Part shown: piece by piece, positions 35,501 through 47,002 of the stretch | Layout: each line of letters begins with the position of its first letter | Numbering within the stretch: the first letter of the stretch is position 1 | Origin: Sipunculus nudus | Taxonomy: Eukaryota; Annelida; Sipuncula; Golfingiida; Sipunculidae | Length of the DNA: 64,000 nucleotides | NCBI GenBank assembly: GCA_026874595.1 | Contig: CM049316.1 | Coordinates: 68,534,676 to 68,598,675, forward strand | Direction: 5' to 3' | Position numbers and translations under genes: made by a program | Notes under the pieces: model-generated | What the model saw: only the letters and a program-made list of their open reading frames with translations | Databases searched by the model: none | Told to the model about the DNA's origin: nothing

Positions 35501-36476
35501 CTCAGTGCAGTAGCTGCATTCTATTTATAGCACTGGCAGACTGTCCACTGCATCAGATTTGGCACCAAAGTTCAGCCATGATCTATTAATAGCTTTGGTA
35601 GAATGCCAAATGTGTCAGATTATGCAAAAGGTCAAGAGTTCACTCAATGCAGCCAGGTACAGGTCAAAAGTTCACTCAGTCTAACCAGGTGCAGGTCATA
35701 AGTTCACTCAGTGCAGTAGCCTGAGCCAGCACAGTTCACTCGGGGCAACTGCCTTTCTCACCTAAGCCTGGTCAGCCCCATGCATCAGACTCAAGGTAAG
35801 TTTGATGTATTGGCCTGACATATTTGACCTGTCTATGCATCTTTGATGGCTTTCTCATTCACAAGACAGGTGTCGCCACCTACATTCACTTTTGCACAGT
35901 GCATGCCCTTGCTTATTTCTGGCAGAGGAATTGGATACATCAGCCTGAAATTGGGCATATTTATACATATCGGGTAGCTTTATTGTGTACAAGACTGGTG
36001 GCGCCACCTATAATAATTTTTGCACAGTGTATGTCCCTGCTTATTAAGCAGGAGGGGTTTGACATATCAATCTGATTGGGCATATGTATTTATCTTTGAT
36101 AGATTCATTGTATACAAGATTGTTGGTTCCAGCTACAATCATTTTTGTGTTGTGTGCACCCATGCCAGAATTTCAGCAATGATGTTTGTACAATTGTTCT
36201 TGTTCTTGTTCAGAATGTTTAGTACTTGCATTGTTCATATACATGTAATCAATTGCACAGGTTTGCATCAGGCCTGTAGGCCTTGTTTGTTGTGTGCACC
36301 CTTGCCAGAATTTCAGCAGTGATGTTTGTTTAATTGTTTCTTGGTCTAAGTGTTTAGTACTTGCATTGTTCATATATACATGTTACACATGTTCTTGAAA
36401 ATAAATGGTCCAGCACTGAAGCGTTATACCTAGTATAATCTCATTGCACAGGTTTGCATTAGGCCTGTAGGCCTTG
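32510..36476 (+). mobile_element. Nested family B elements
   Basis: 5'-type starts at about 32510 (TGCGAACC), 33116 (TAGCCAACCTGTGAGC) and 34456 (TAGCAAAGCTGTGAGC). At the 3' side a duplicated end: AGGCCT-gt-AGGCCTTG at about 36272-36288 and again at 36460-36476. GGTGGCGCCACC lies at about 33569 and 35997. DR2-type motifs are perfect at 35455-35468, 35629-35642 and 35661-35674. The exact number of nested copies cannot be fixed by eye. Confidence 0.65.
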
Positions 36477-36908
36477 TTTAAGGTCACAGCCACCATTATG
36501 CTTAAGTGATGTTAATACAATAACTCAAAAAGAATTTGAATTACAGTCACCAAATTTGCAGCATTGCTTCATTTTATCAAGGGCTAGTCAAATCTGAACA
36601 AAGTTGACTTTGAAGCATTTTTCAAGGTCACATTAGCGATAATGCTACAATGATGTTAATGCAATAACTCAAATAGAATTGGAGGTACAGTCACTAAACT
36701 TAGAGCCTTGATGAACCTTATCAGGGCTAGATCAAGATCGAACATGGATGACCTGAACACATTTTTCAAGGTCACAGGGGCAATAATGTTAAATGATGTT
36801 AAAGCAATAACTGGAAAAGAATTTTAGGCACAGTCACCAAACTTGCAGCATTGACGTACCTCATGAAGGGCCAGGTCAGGTTCCAAAATTGATGACCTTC
36901 GTGCAGTT
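36477..36908 (+). repeat. Degenerate tandem repeat with AAGGTCACA units
   Basis: Three units of about 135-140 bp, each with ACAATAACTCAAA-type, CAGTCACCAAA-type and TTTTTCAAGGTCACA segments. Related in plan to family E. Confidence 0.55.
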
Positions 36909-37950
36909 TTTAGCCCTCAGCCCTTAGGCTGATGGGCTATTGTCGTCACCCAAGCTGTCTGTCCATCCGTCCGGCGTCCGTTAACTTTTACCTTGTGAGG
37001 GGGATATCTTGAAAAGGATTCACCGTCAGAATTTTATTTCCTCGGTAAAGATGTATTTCAACAAAATCTCGGTCAAGTTCGAAGATGGGTGACCTTGACC
37101 TATTTTTCTACATTTTAGAGCTGATTATAGAAAAACACTTAGATGCTTATTACTCAGGAACCATTTGGTGGATTTTCACAAAACTTACTATGATTATTGG
37201 GACTGATAGTCTGTACCTGCTATACAAGTTTGGTGGCCCCTGCTACAATTTCTGATTTTTAATGAATTTTTATCCGATTTTTCAACTTTGGGCTTGTGAG
37301 CGGGATATCTTGAAAAGGATTCACCGTAAGAATTTTATTTTTTCGGTGAAGATGTATATTGACAAAATCTCAGTCAAGTTCGAAGATGGGTGACCTTGAC
37401 CTATTTGTCTACGTTTTAGAGCTGATTATAGAAAAAACATTTAGAAGCTTATTTCTCAGGAACCATTGGACGGATTTTCACAATACTAACTATGATCATA
37501 GGTACTGATGGTCTGTAACTGCTGCACAAGTTTGGGGGCGCCACCTGCAATTTCTGATTTTTTATTGAATTATTCTTGGATTTTTCAACTTTGGCCTTGT
37601 TAGCGGGATATCTTAAAGAATTCTCAATAGGAATTTCATTTCTTTGGTGAAGATGTATATCGACAAAAATCTCGTTCATGTTCGAAGATGGATGACCTTG
37701 ACCTACTTTTCAAGGTCACAGAGCTTATAATAGAATAAAACTTAGAAGCTTATTTTTCAGGAAGCATTTGGTGGATTATTATGAATCATGGTACATACCT
37801 CTCCATTTTAAATTTATAACTGAGACATGTACAGATATACATCCATGTGAGAACAGATGTTTAGTACTTGTTACTGTTACCACCTCTAAACACTGTTCTT
37901 TTGGCTGAGGGCTTTTGTCAGCTTCTGCTGAGGCAATTTGGCTGTGTGTA
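36909..37950 (+). mobile_element. Family E HINE-like element
   Basis: 5' end TAGCCCTCAGCCCTTAG folds with GGCTGATGGGCT; the inverted copy GGCTGAGGGCT is near the 3' end (about 37912-37922) followed by a TCAGC-ttct-GCTGA hairpin. The precise 3' base is not clear. Core units carry GGATATCTTGAAAAGGATTC, CTCAGGAACCATT and TGACCTTGACCTA; one unit ends in GGGGGCGCCACC at 37534-37545. Confidence 0.6.
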
Positions 37951-38010
37951 AATGACACATATAAACTAATTTATTTTACATGGATTGTACAAATAGTTAT
38001 TATAACTAAT

Positions 38011-38200
38011 CGAGCCACTCTCCATGGCTCCGGTGATGGCGTTCGGTAGTCTGCAGTGGTGGAGGAAACCGGAGTACCCGGAGGAAACCACCGGCCTTGG
38101 ACGTGCAACTACAACCCACTCGCATAGCTACGCCGGGGATGGAACCCGGGTCGCCAGCGAAGAGTGCCAAGCGTTTTACCACTCAACTGTCCAGCTGAGT
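38011..38200 (-). mobile_element. tRNA-derived SINE-like element
   Basis: Read on the minus strand it starts with a tRNA-like region: an A-box-like TTGAGTGGTAAAACGC and a B-box-like GGTTCCATCC (38137-38146 on the plus strand GGATGGAACC). A body follows with GGTTTCCTCCGGGTACTCCG, a phrase widespread in metazoan SINE-like repeats. It is inserted into the 5' side of a family A copy whose paralog at about 61335 is uninterrupted. The forward ORF at 38024-38410 is a by-product. Target duplications were not identified. Confidence 0.5.
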
Positions 38201-40369
38201 TTTCATCACAAACCTTCCATCTTTCACATACAGCTCACCTACCAACAGGGGAAGAACCATAATTATTTTGAGGTCACAAGATCAAAGGTCAAGGTCACAG
38301 AACCAACTTCTTTGAAAAGCCTCAGGATGCATTTTAAGCCAAACATTACATCCCAATTCTTTGATCTTTCACATATAGCTCGCCTAATAAGTGGGAGAAG
38401 AATCCTATAGATGTTGAGGTCACAAGGTCAAAGGTCAGGGTCACAGGATCCACTTCTTTGAAAATGTTGTGGACACATCCAGCTAGACCTTTCATTCCAA
38501 ACCTTTCAGCACTGATATCGCTTCTCTGCCAACAAGGGAAAAGACCTGTTGATTTTGAGGTCAAAGGTCAAGTTCACAGCACCCTCTTCTTGCGTGGAGT
38601 CATTTTCAGCAAACTTTTCAATCTATACTTTCCATCTGTCATATATGGCTTACCTACCAATAGGAGAAGAAGCCTATTGATGTTGAGTTCAAAAGGTCGA
38701 AGGTCAAGGTCACAATATTGTTCTAAATGCTTGTGAACATATTTCAAGTGAAACTGTTCAACCCAAACCTTCAGTCTTTCACATATGTCACATCTATGCA
38801 TCACTGAATTTGATTCAAACTTCATATTTATGGGTCTTTTTGCATGAAGAAATAACTAATTGATTTTGAGGTCAGCTGGTCAGGAGGTTAAAGGTTGCAG
38901 GTCTAAGTTATTCACTCATTGGTTGCCAAGTAATTACACCCGGCCAGATGTAAGTGGTTAGTAGTTGCCCATCGTTTAGAAAGAATCCAGTTGATATGTG
39001 GGCAAAAGGCCAAGGTCATAGGTCAGGGATGTTCACAATAACTTATTTTGTAGACCATCTGTATTTTTCTTGTTTTCTTGTATATATAACCATATGGCAC
39101 TCACAACTGGTACATCTCACTATGTACCCATAATTGTCAGTGACACTTGTGATATATGACTCCCTTTTGTATCAGCTCATGGAGTGATAAGGATATATCA
39201 TTAGTGCATAACAAAAACACTGGTTCCGAAATGCTTTGGCCAGGCATTAAGACTATGAGAGTTAAGTGTTAAGTTTAGCTACTGATTTATAAAATGATGG
39301 GAACATTTTGCAGTTTATATCATGGAATCATAGCAATAAACTTAGTTTTCTAGATATCTGAATATTATTAGACAAATTATCAGATATACCAGCAAGTATT
39401 TGTTCTGATAATATGTGGGTCTGTACCTGGATTTAGGATGGCTTTATTTGATAACAAGACTCTTAGTGATGCTTTCTGCATTTCTTTTCTTTTAGGTTTT
39501 GCAGTTTACCTACCCTGCTGACCCCGTTGAATAGCAAGCTGATAATTAAAACAAATTGGACTTGCACTTTTTACATTTGCATGTTCATAAATCTGATATG
39601 AGAGCTCTCCAACCTGATCATGCCTTTTGAATTGTTTTGGACATTCATAACTGTTACATTCTTTGAAGCAATTGCTACAAGTTTAGTGTCTTATTGGTGG
39701 ATGTGTGACTTGTCAGAAAACCATTATGTCTGCCAGGTAGCCATTTTAGAAATCCTTTTGCCAGGACAGTTTCTGTGATTTTTTTATGATGTTTGGTCCC
39801 TTTAAGAGGATGTTTGTTGTTCAATTTCCGACCTGTCAGAAATCCAATATGGCCACCAGAACGCCATCTTTAAATTCCTTTAGAACATATTAACTCAAGA
39901 ACTATTAAAGTGAATGCAGTAGGATGTATATTAATGTAATCTTGCATTGGGTCAAAGATTTCTTAATAAATATGACCATCATTTATGAAAGCTCAGTACA
40001 GTTGGCTTGTATTGAATAAAAATTAATATGGAAGCACCCGTTTCACAATAATTCTTGCATGGATTTCCTTGATCTTTTGCTATATTTTGATCTTATATGT
40101 GGCCTGTGTGGTATTCCTTTTGAGACTGACAGGTATCGAGCAAGCTGTGGGATTAGTTCCTGATAGCTCAACAACCATACATTTTGCCTCAGACCATCAT
40201 TCATTATGTTTTAACCAGACATATATGATAAGAATTTATGGCAATGTAGAAAGTTTAAACAAAATTGGCATTTAGGTTCTGCAACAATTTTACTAGAAGT
40301 TGTGAATTGCAGCCCATGATGTCGCAGGTCATGCTTGGCAGCTGAGTGTCATGACCCATGGGTCACTTG
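38201..40369 (+). mobile_element. Family A element, 'AGGTCA' subtype, 5'-truncated
   Basis: Aligns over about 2.1 kb with 61335-63494. The 5' half is a tandem of about 140-bp units with AGGTCA runs (38286-38297 AGGTCAAGGTCA; others near 38410-38450, 38560 and 38700). The 3' end is GGCAGCTGAGTG, GACCCATGGGTC, CACTTG at 40369. It ends 94 bp before the linker exon. Confidence 0.7.
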
Positions 40370-40463
40370 TTTTCTAAATATTCCCACATCAGGCAGAGAT
40401 GAACTAGATCTGTTCCACGGATCAACTTTGCCCTTGTTCATTTCACACAAAAATTGATTGTAG

Positions 40464-40535
40464 GTTCCCTGGATGAAAGCATGGCCAGCGGAACAAGATC
40501 CTCTGGCAATAAACAAGTCCCAAGTGGTGCACCAG
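40464..40535 (+). CDS. Linker exon of multi-CARD gene
   Basis: A 72-nt segment between acceptor TGATTGTAG (ending 40463) and donor CCAG|GTGAGA (40536), phase 1 at both ends like the CARD exons. It encodes 24 residues rich in Ser, Gly and Asn (beginning SLDESMASGTRSSGN), low-complexity as expected for a flexible linker between domains. It shows no resemblance to the repeats on either side. Nothing identifies a binding function. Evidence is limited to splice borders, phase and position between CARD1 and CARD2, so it could be skipped in some transcripts without breaking the frame. Confidence 0.6.
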
Positions 40536-40939
40536 GTGAGACATCTTTTGCTTTTTTCAAGAGAATGCGAATAAGCTTAGTTTATTTTTGATTTCACCTG
40601 AGTTTGATCATGCTGAGTTTGCATGATCCCTCTTGATCCCTCATCTGTTAAGCAATCTGAATGCCTGTCCGACTATTTTTTCAGTTCTATGATGGGTAAT
40701 TTATTGGAATCTGATTGATAATTTATCTTTTATATCAAGTTCATTAAAAACAGTTACTACAATTCAGTTATAATTTTGAATAAATTTTGACATATTTTGA
40801 TCTTTTTGTGCATGAAATTAGATTTAAATATAGAAGATTATAAACTTGAAAACAAATAAATGTACAAACTCAAAGTTTAAATGGTTGCTTAAGAAAAAGA
40901 AAAAAAGTAATGATAATGTGGAGTAATGGATGCTTTTGT
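40536..40939. other. Intron, low-copy AT-rich sequence
   Basis: No repeat terminus or open frame recognised. Confidence 0.5.
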
Positions 40940-42328
40940 TAGCGAACCTGTGAGCTTATGCGATGGTGCGGCTTCATTTGTTGTGGGTCTTGAGTCATCT
41001 GTACGTTAACCATAGCTATCTCAAAAATGGCAGGAGCTTCCATCAAAGATTTTTTTGGAAATAATCAGTCATCTGAAAAACCCTATCTGATTCTGTTTAC
41101 TTTTTTCTAACTGCATTTTCTTAGATTTTATAGGGAAAAAGCTTAAAAAAGCTTTAAAAAACTTCTTCTCTGAAACTGTAAAGCCAAATTGTCCAATATT
41201 TGACAGAAATGATCCTTGGAACAATGTCTCTCAAGTTTGTTTGAATGGTTCCAGTTCGGAGAATTTTGGCCAAGTTACATGAAGTTGAACTTTGTCATCT
41301 GTCAGAAAAAGCATACTAAAATTAGAATCTCAGAAATGGCTGTAGCTATCATCACCAAATTTTATGCCAATGTTTTTCACATATGTCATATCTGAAATAG
41401 AGGTATTGGTGGCGCCACCTACATTGATCTGTTTTTTACAAGCAATAATGTAATTTTAGACTCTTCTAGCTGTTACACTGTTTTATGATGAAACTGTTAA
41501 GCTGATTGGTTTAAACTTTACAAGAATTATTCTGTGGTAGGGTTCTGCCAATTTATAAGAATAGATTGGGTAAATGCAGCTTTAAAAAATCAGTGTAGCC
41601 AATTGAAAAAAGGCTTTCAGAGTTTCAGATTTAACAAAATGCCAAGTTTCAACATGCAGAGTCAAGAGGTCACTAAGTTCAACCAGGTGAGGTCCAGACA
41701 TCACCATGGCAACTGACCTTGCTCTGTCTGGTGTCTAGACAATGTGTCTAGATGTCTAGACACATCGCCTAGACATCTAGACACATCATTTAGATCTAGA
41801 ATGCCCAGATTAGAACTAGTCGAACTATATCCTTCAACTGTTTGAAAAAACTTTGTTTGCATTTTTAGCGAATCTGTGAGCTTATTCGATGGAGTAGCAT
41901 CTTCCGCCATGTGTCATAGCTATCTCAAAAAGGGCAGGAGCTAGCATCACCAAATATTTTGCAAAAAATCATCTAAAAAATTCTATCAGATTTTGCTTAT
42001 TTCTTGGCTAACTGCAGATTTTATAGGGAAAAAGCTGAAAAACATTTTAAAATGTTCTTCTTCGAAACCATGCTGCCAAATTGTCCGTTCAACTGTCCCA
42101 ATAATCCTCCCTGGCAAAAAGAACATAACTGAAATATCCTGACTGATACATCCTAGTTTTAAAATGTCCTAGTCCAAAATGTGCAGGTCCAAAATGTCCA
42201 TTTTGCTGAAATCATAATGACGAAGGTTGATATGCAGGACATGAGAGGATCAATATTAAATTTTAAAAATAAACCTCGATTCATACTCCCAAACTTTATA
42301 CAGGTTCGCATTAGGCCTATAGGCCTTG
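40940..42328 (+). mobile_element. Family B elements, one nested in another
   Basis: 5' ends at 40940 (TAGCGAACCTGTGAGC) and 41866 (TAGCGAATCTGTGAGC); shared 3' end CAGGTTCGCA, AGGCCT-at-AGGCCTTG ending 42328. Contains GGTGGCGCCACC at about 41409. Confidence 0.65.
41733..41800 (+). repeat. Cluster of TCTAGA palindromes
   Basis: Units of about 10 bp such as TGTCTAGACA and ATCTAGACAC repeat six or seven times. A paralogous cluster is at 47999-48060. Confidence 0.75.
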
Positions 42329-42407
42329 TTCTTAGTTCATGAAAGGTCACATTATCTAAGGTTTCAGTGACAGTCAGCTGATCATCATGTAACCCATGGG
42401 TCACTTG
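42329..42407 (+). mobile_element. Family A 3' terminal remnant
   Basis: GTCAGCTGATC followed by an altered palindrome AACCCATGGGTCA and CTTG at 42407; only the last about 80 bp remain. Confidence 0.5.
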
Positions 42408-42529
42408 TTTATTTGTATTAAGTTCCCTGAGAAATCAGAATGAGCCATGTCAGTATGTTCTCTGATGGAGTGTAAGAACCTATACACAAACTGCATTGTG
42501 ATACATGTACTTGTACTCTATAAATAATT

Positions 42530-43662
42530 GCTGGGTAACCTGTGGACTTGTGCGATGGTGTGGCGCCATCCGTTGGCCGTAGTACGTCATCTATATGTTA
42601 ACCCATACTATCTTGAAAACAGCAGGAGTTAGCAGAAATGATCCTAGGGTAGTGCTTTCTGAATTTTGTTCAAATGGTCTCAGTTCAGTGACATTTGGCC
42701 AGGTGGTGAAAAGCTGAATTTAGTCATATGGCATAACAGCTCATTTAAGCTCAGTGGCTACAGAGATCTTCTTCTCAAAAACCACTGGGCCAAATTCTTA
42801 AATCTCACACATTTATTATTCTCAGATGTTGATAATTCAAGTTTGTTCAAATGGCTTTGGTTCAGAGCTTTTTGGCTGAGTTACAGGAAGCTGAACTTAG
42901 CCAGTTTGCTGTATCTTCCTTTATGAGTTATAAACCTGCAAAATGTTTTTCGACTGATGCCACCTAAGCCAGTTTAGATGTTTCTTGCGAATAAATTAGC
43001 CAGTTAGGATTTTTTTCACCAGATCTCCCCATTGCTAGCCATTGGTGAACTGGCGAATAGGCAGGGCCAGCACTGCAGCTGTGCCAGATTATGCAACAGG
43101 TTAAGAGCTCACTCAATGCAGCCAGGTACAGGTCAAAATTTCACTAAGTCTAGTGAGGTGCAGGACAAGAGTTCACTCAGTGCAGTAGCTTGAGCCAGCA
43201 TTTGTAACAGTTCACTTGGGGCAACTGCCTTTCTCACCTAAGCCTGGTCAGCCCAGTGCATCAAACTCAAGAGAATTTTGATGTATTGGCCTGATATTTT
43301 GACCTGTCTATGCATAGTCGCCACCTACAGTGACCTTGCACAGTGTATGTGTCTGCTTATTTCTTCAGAGGAATTTGATATATCAGCCTGAAATAGGGCA
43401 AATTTATACATTTTGATAAGGTCGTCATAAACAAGACCTGTGGCACCACCTGCAATAATTTTGCACAGTGTATGACCCTGCTTATTTCTCAGGAGGGGAT
43501 ATCACTTTTATCAGCCTGAAATTTGGCATATGTATACATCTCTGATACCTTTCGTCATATACAAGACATGTTGGCCTACTTGAAAAGTAATGGCATAGCA
43601 CTGAAGCATTATAACTGGTGTATAAACCATTGCACAGGTCTGCATTATTCCTGTAGGCCTTG
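42530..43662 (+). mobile_element. Family B element, degenerate 5' end
   Basis: Starts near GGTAACCTGTGGACTTGTGC and ends GCACAGGTCTGCATT, CCTGTAGGCCTTG at 43662, 54 bp before the CARD2 exon. Degenerate DR2-like motifs occur at about 43098-43180. Confidence 0.6.
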
Positions 43663-43716
43663 TTTTTAGGTTTCACAGAATAAGCAAATTAAACTTTTTA
43701 TCCCTTTATTTGCCAG

Positions 43717-43989
43717 GTTTTGATGACAAAGGATACAGGGGCCGTTTTGTGAAACATATGGACACTTTAATAGCCACTATAGATTTCAACAAATTGTTAG
43801 AGAGGGTGACTTTCCATGGACTTTTGGAAGAGGAGACTGTGGACATTTTTTATCAGATGTCTAATAGCCGTGATCGAATATCATTCCTGTTTGGCAAAAG
43901 TTTAGCTCTTGATATACACAAATATGAGCAGTTGCTGGATATTTTGGGCCAAACTGATATGTACCCAGAACTTCAAGAATTGCTTGAAG
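43717..43989 (+). CDS. CARD domain exon 2 of multi-CARD gene
   Basis: A 273-nt exon (91 codons) with acceptor TTTATTTGCCAG (ending 43716) after a pyrimidine tract and donor GAAG|GTATGA (43990), phase 1 at both ends. The translation is CARD-like across its length: RFVKHMDTLIATI for helix 1, FNKLLERVTFHGLL for helix 2, the acidic turn LEEETVDIFYQM, then a helix with LFGKSLAL, YEQLLDIL and a final LQELLEG. It is closer to CARD than to DD or DED by helix spacing and the LLEEE turn. Like its neighbours it would act in cytoplasmic homotypic assembly. The codon use and conserved hydrophobic pattern contrast sharply with the AT-rich repeats around it. Confidence 0.83.
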
Positions 43990-45027
43990 GTATGAGTTTT
44001 TATAGACTTTAATTGCCAAGCTTTTTGTAGCACATTTGAGCTATATTTATAATCCATTGTCCATCATCCTTCAATCTGTCTGTCCTTTAAAGTACCACAT
44101 TTTGAAACTGTTAAACTTACGGATCCAAAATTTGACATATATTTTGTCCATTATGGTTAAAGCCAATCACCGATCCTAAGAACACTACACAAACACATCA
44201 GCAGTGAGAAAGCTAACATTATCACTGCTGTCAAGCTTGGTAAAAATAGTCCCGCTTGACACAGCGGTATAACTTTTATAATGAGAGTCTACCTCATGGA
44301 TGGTTGAACAGAACTGTTTAAATACATTTGGGCACATATTTCTTGTGTAGTATGAAGACAGCAAATGACTGTGTCAAGTGGTACAATTTGTAGCTAATGT
44401 CAAGCCAAATATCGCTCCTTGCTTTCATTTTTTAAGCTCTTTTTAGTGCGTCCCCAATGTATTCAAAACCACACTTCTGGGATAATCGTAAAAGTTAAAA
44501 ATAGTGTTTACTCTTGTCGACAACTGTACATTCAGTGGGATATTCCTGGCAGCAAATGTCACATACCGATATATACCAGGTCAAAAACGCCTGAATATGC
44601 TATGTCAAGCTGAATCAGTTGAAAGTCAAAAGGAAAGTGTTATGAAAGCAAATTACGCAGTGCTGTTAAAGGTGCCAACCCCCTGTATTTCGATGGAACC
44701 AATATTACCAGTTGCATGCGGTACACAGTTAATGAAAGAGCAATGCCGTGTTCAGTATATACCAGGTTGGAAACACTTGAATATGCTGTGTCAAGCTGAA
44801 TCAGTTAAAAGATGGGAGGAAGGTGTCATGAAATGAATTACGCTGTGCCGTTGTAAAAAATTACCAACCCCCCACATTAAGATGGAACCAATGTAACCAG
44901 TTATATGTGATGCACAGTTAATGGAAGAGGCACTTCGTGTTAAGACCATGTAAACAATGTTACCAACTGCACACAGTGTAAAATAAATGATACAGCAACA
45001 GGAAACATGTTTCAACGTGTTCTTTTT
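43990..45027. other. Intron, mostly low-copy, with a 186-bp tandem duplication
   Basis: 44575-44950 holds two diverged copies of a 186-bp unit (each opening after TATACCAGG, with TGTCAAGCTGAATCAGTT and a GATGGAACCAAT segment). The open frame 44504-44836 spans both copies, but it shows no splice support or recognised domain and is probably fortuitous. Confidence 0.55.
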
Positions 45028-45718
45028 TAGCTCAGCTGTCTTTAAGTCATCTGAGCTGTAGTCGTGGTCCTTTGTCCATATGTTCGTCCATTAAACTGGC
45101 ATGTTTTAAAACCGTTGGACCTACGAATCTGAAATTCAGCATACCATTAGGTATCCCCAAAATCTCCTACCATACCGAAAATTGGGTCAATCAGACTTTG
45201 TTCCTTCAAGATTATTAAGGAAAAAAATCCATTTTCCATTAAAAACCTATTGTTACACTTCAAGACTGCCTAATATCAAAACCACTGATCTGATATTGAT
45301 CATTTTTATTATATTAATTTCTCCATATATTTTCTATGTACATACTGGAAATTATATCAATATCTTTTAAATTCTTGAAGTTATAGGCTCGAACATAATG
45401 CACTTTGTAAACATTCAGGAAATATATTAACCCCTTAACTTGAAAATTGCTGAAGCAAGAGACTTTTTTTTCAGGTATGTGATTATATTTAATCAAGATT
45501 CAATTGTATACCCAAAATTAAATCTTAATTGTTAAAATTTTATTGGTTATTAGCATAAATATCAAATCAGTACCTTAAATTTTGCTCAGATTTGACCATG
45601 GCACATTTTTTCCCTGTAACTGCTGTGGATTTAATTTTCACAGCATATGTTTTCATAAGCGTTTCATCAGTTATCATCTGAAATTTGAAACCAATTGATC
45701 AAAAACTGTAGATTTTAT
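45028..45718 (+). mobile_element. Family A 5' portion
   Basis: 5' hairpin TAGCTCAGCTGTC..GTCATCTGAGCT at 45028-45058, continuing into the interior and interrupted by a second family A start at 45719. Confidence 0.6.
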
Positions 45719-46626
45719 TAGCTCAGCTGACTATAAGTCATCTGAGCTATAGTCGTGGTCCATTGTCCGTCGTCCGTCCGTCTGTTCGTCCGTCCGTCCG
45801 TAGATGTGGCACGTTTTGAAACCGTAAGACCTAGGAATCCAAAATTCAGCATAATGTTGGATGTCCCCAAGATCTCCTACCAAGCCGAAAACTGGGTCTT
45901 TGCGACTTTGTTCCTTTGAGAAATTAAGGAAAAACCTCAATTTTTTATTAAAATCCTATTTTCACACTTCAGGACTGCCTAATATCAAAACCACTCATCT
46001 GTTTTTCTTTGCATGCATCTTGATCTTGGAGTGTTTCATCAGTTCCTGCAGGCTGGTGGTGCTTCCTGAATTTTTTTTTCTAATTTTTATGCATTTTTTT
46101 TCTATTTTTTGAGACCTTCAAAGATGCAGTCGTCTGTTAACAGGGTACAAATTGTAACCATTCAACCTAGAATCTTCTTATTTAAAATGCAGAGATGAAA
46201 AATCCCCATGGAAACCTGAAATTAGGTCTCTGTTACCCATGTTCTCTGAGCTATTGGGCTAATAAGCACCCCCAATCATAATTAAAAATTTGATACCAAA
46301 GCAGGGCACAAATCATAAACATTGGACCTGGAATCTTCTAACCTAAAATCCAGGGAGGTCTATGAAAATCTCCTTGGAAACCTGAAATTGGGTCACAGTG
46401 AACTATATTCTCAGAGTTTTGGGGTATGTTTGAGCACCCTAGAAAATACACACAAATTGCCAGATTCCTCATGAAGGGCAGGTTGGTTTGTCATCAGATT
46501 TGTTGTGCTTGTGGGTCTTGATAAACTTAAGCTATTATGCATGAACAATGATGCCTCCTACATTATCTTAATTAGTTGTCTGTGCAAGGACAAATTGTCA
46601 ACATATCATGACCCAGGGGTCACTTT
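45719..46626 (+). mobile_element. Short family A element abutting the CARD3 exon
   Basis: 5' end TAGCTCAGCTGACTATAAG; internally deleted from the early interior to a core unit near 46020; 3' end with a mutated palindrome GACCCAGGGGTC (46610-46621) and CACTT. The end is only about 13 bp from the acceptor at 46639. Confidence 0.6.
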
Positions 46627-46639
46627 TTTATCTTTTAAG

Positions 46640-47002
46640 GTAATCACCAGGGGAAAGATGCTTCCGAGGACGAATACCACACAGTTGAACAGATGAAATG
46701 TCTCTTGAAAAAAAACAGAAATTTCTATGTGAGGAAACTTCAGGTTAACCAAGATATGTTAACTGCTCTACACAGAAGTGGAGTCATTTCTTTCCAAGAC
46801 TTTTCATTCCTTCCAACCTTACCAGATAATAAGAAAAATGGAAAAATTATAGATGTGGTGTTAAAATTAAGTGACCAAATGTTCAGTATTTTCCTTGAAG
46901 TCCTGGAGACATATCAGCCTGACCTTTACAGACAGCTGAGGAAGCCACAGAAGCCACAGAAGCAATCACAAACACAGAAGCAATTGCTTACACAGCAGAC
47001 AG
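46640..47002 (+). CDS. CARD-like domain exon 3 of multi-CARD gene
   Basis: A 363-nt exon (121 codons), acceptor TCTTTTAAG (ending 46639) and donor ACAG|GTATTA (47003), phase 1 at both ends. The alternative AG at 46650 would be phase 0 and is rejected. About 18 polar residues precede a divergent CARD-like fold: MKCLLKKNRNFYVRKL, NQDMLTALHRSGVI, FQDFSFLPTL, IDVVLKLS, FSIFLEVLETY, LYRQLRKP. The C-terminal 20 residues are Gln/Lys/Pro repeats (KPQKPQKQSQTQKQ), probably a flexible tail. Compared with the first two CARDs, helices 3-4 are more divergent, so another death-fold class is possible. The frame stays open 53 nt past the donor. Confidence 0.75.

Noticed and set aside
38024-38410. 128-codon ORF
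   Set aside because: Spans the SINE and the beginning of family A; no coding signature.
44504-44836. 110-codon ORF as an additional exon
   Set aside because: It lies across a tandem duplication, and phase-1 splice borders are not found at its edges.
46651-47002. Alternative CARD3 exon start after CACCAG at 46650
   Set aside because: Would enter in phase 0 and break the frame with the phase-1 donor of the previous exon.
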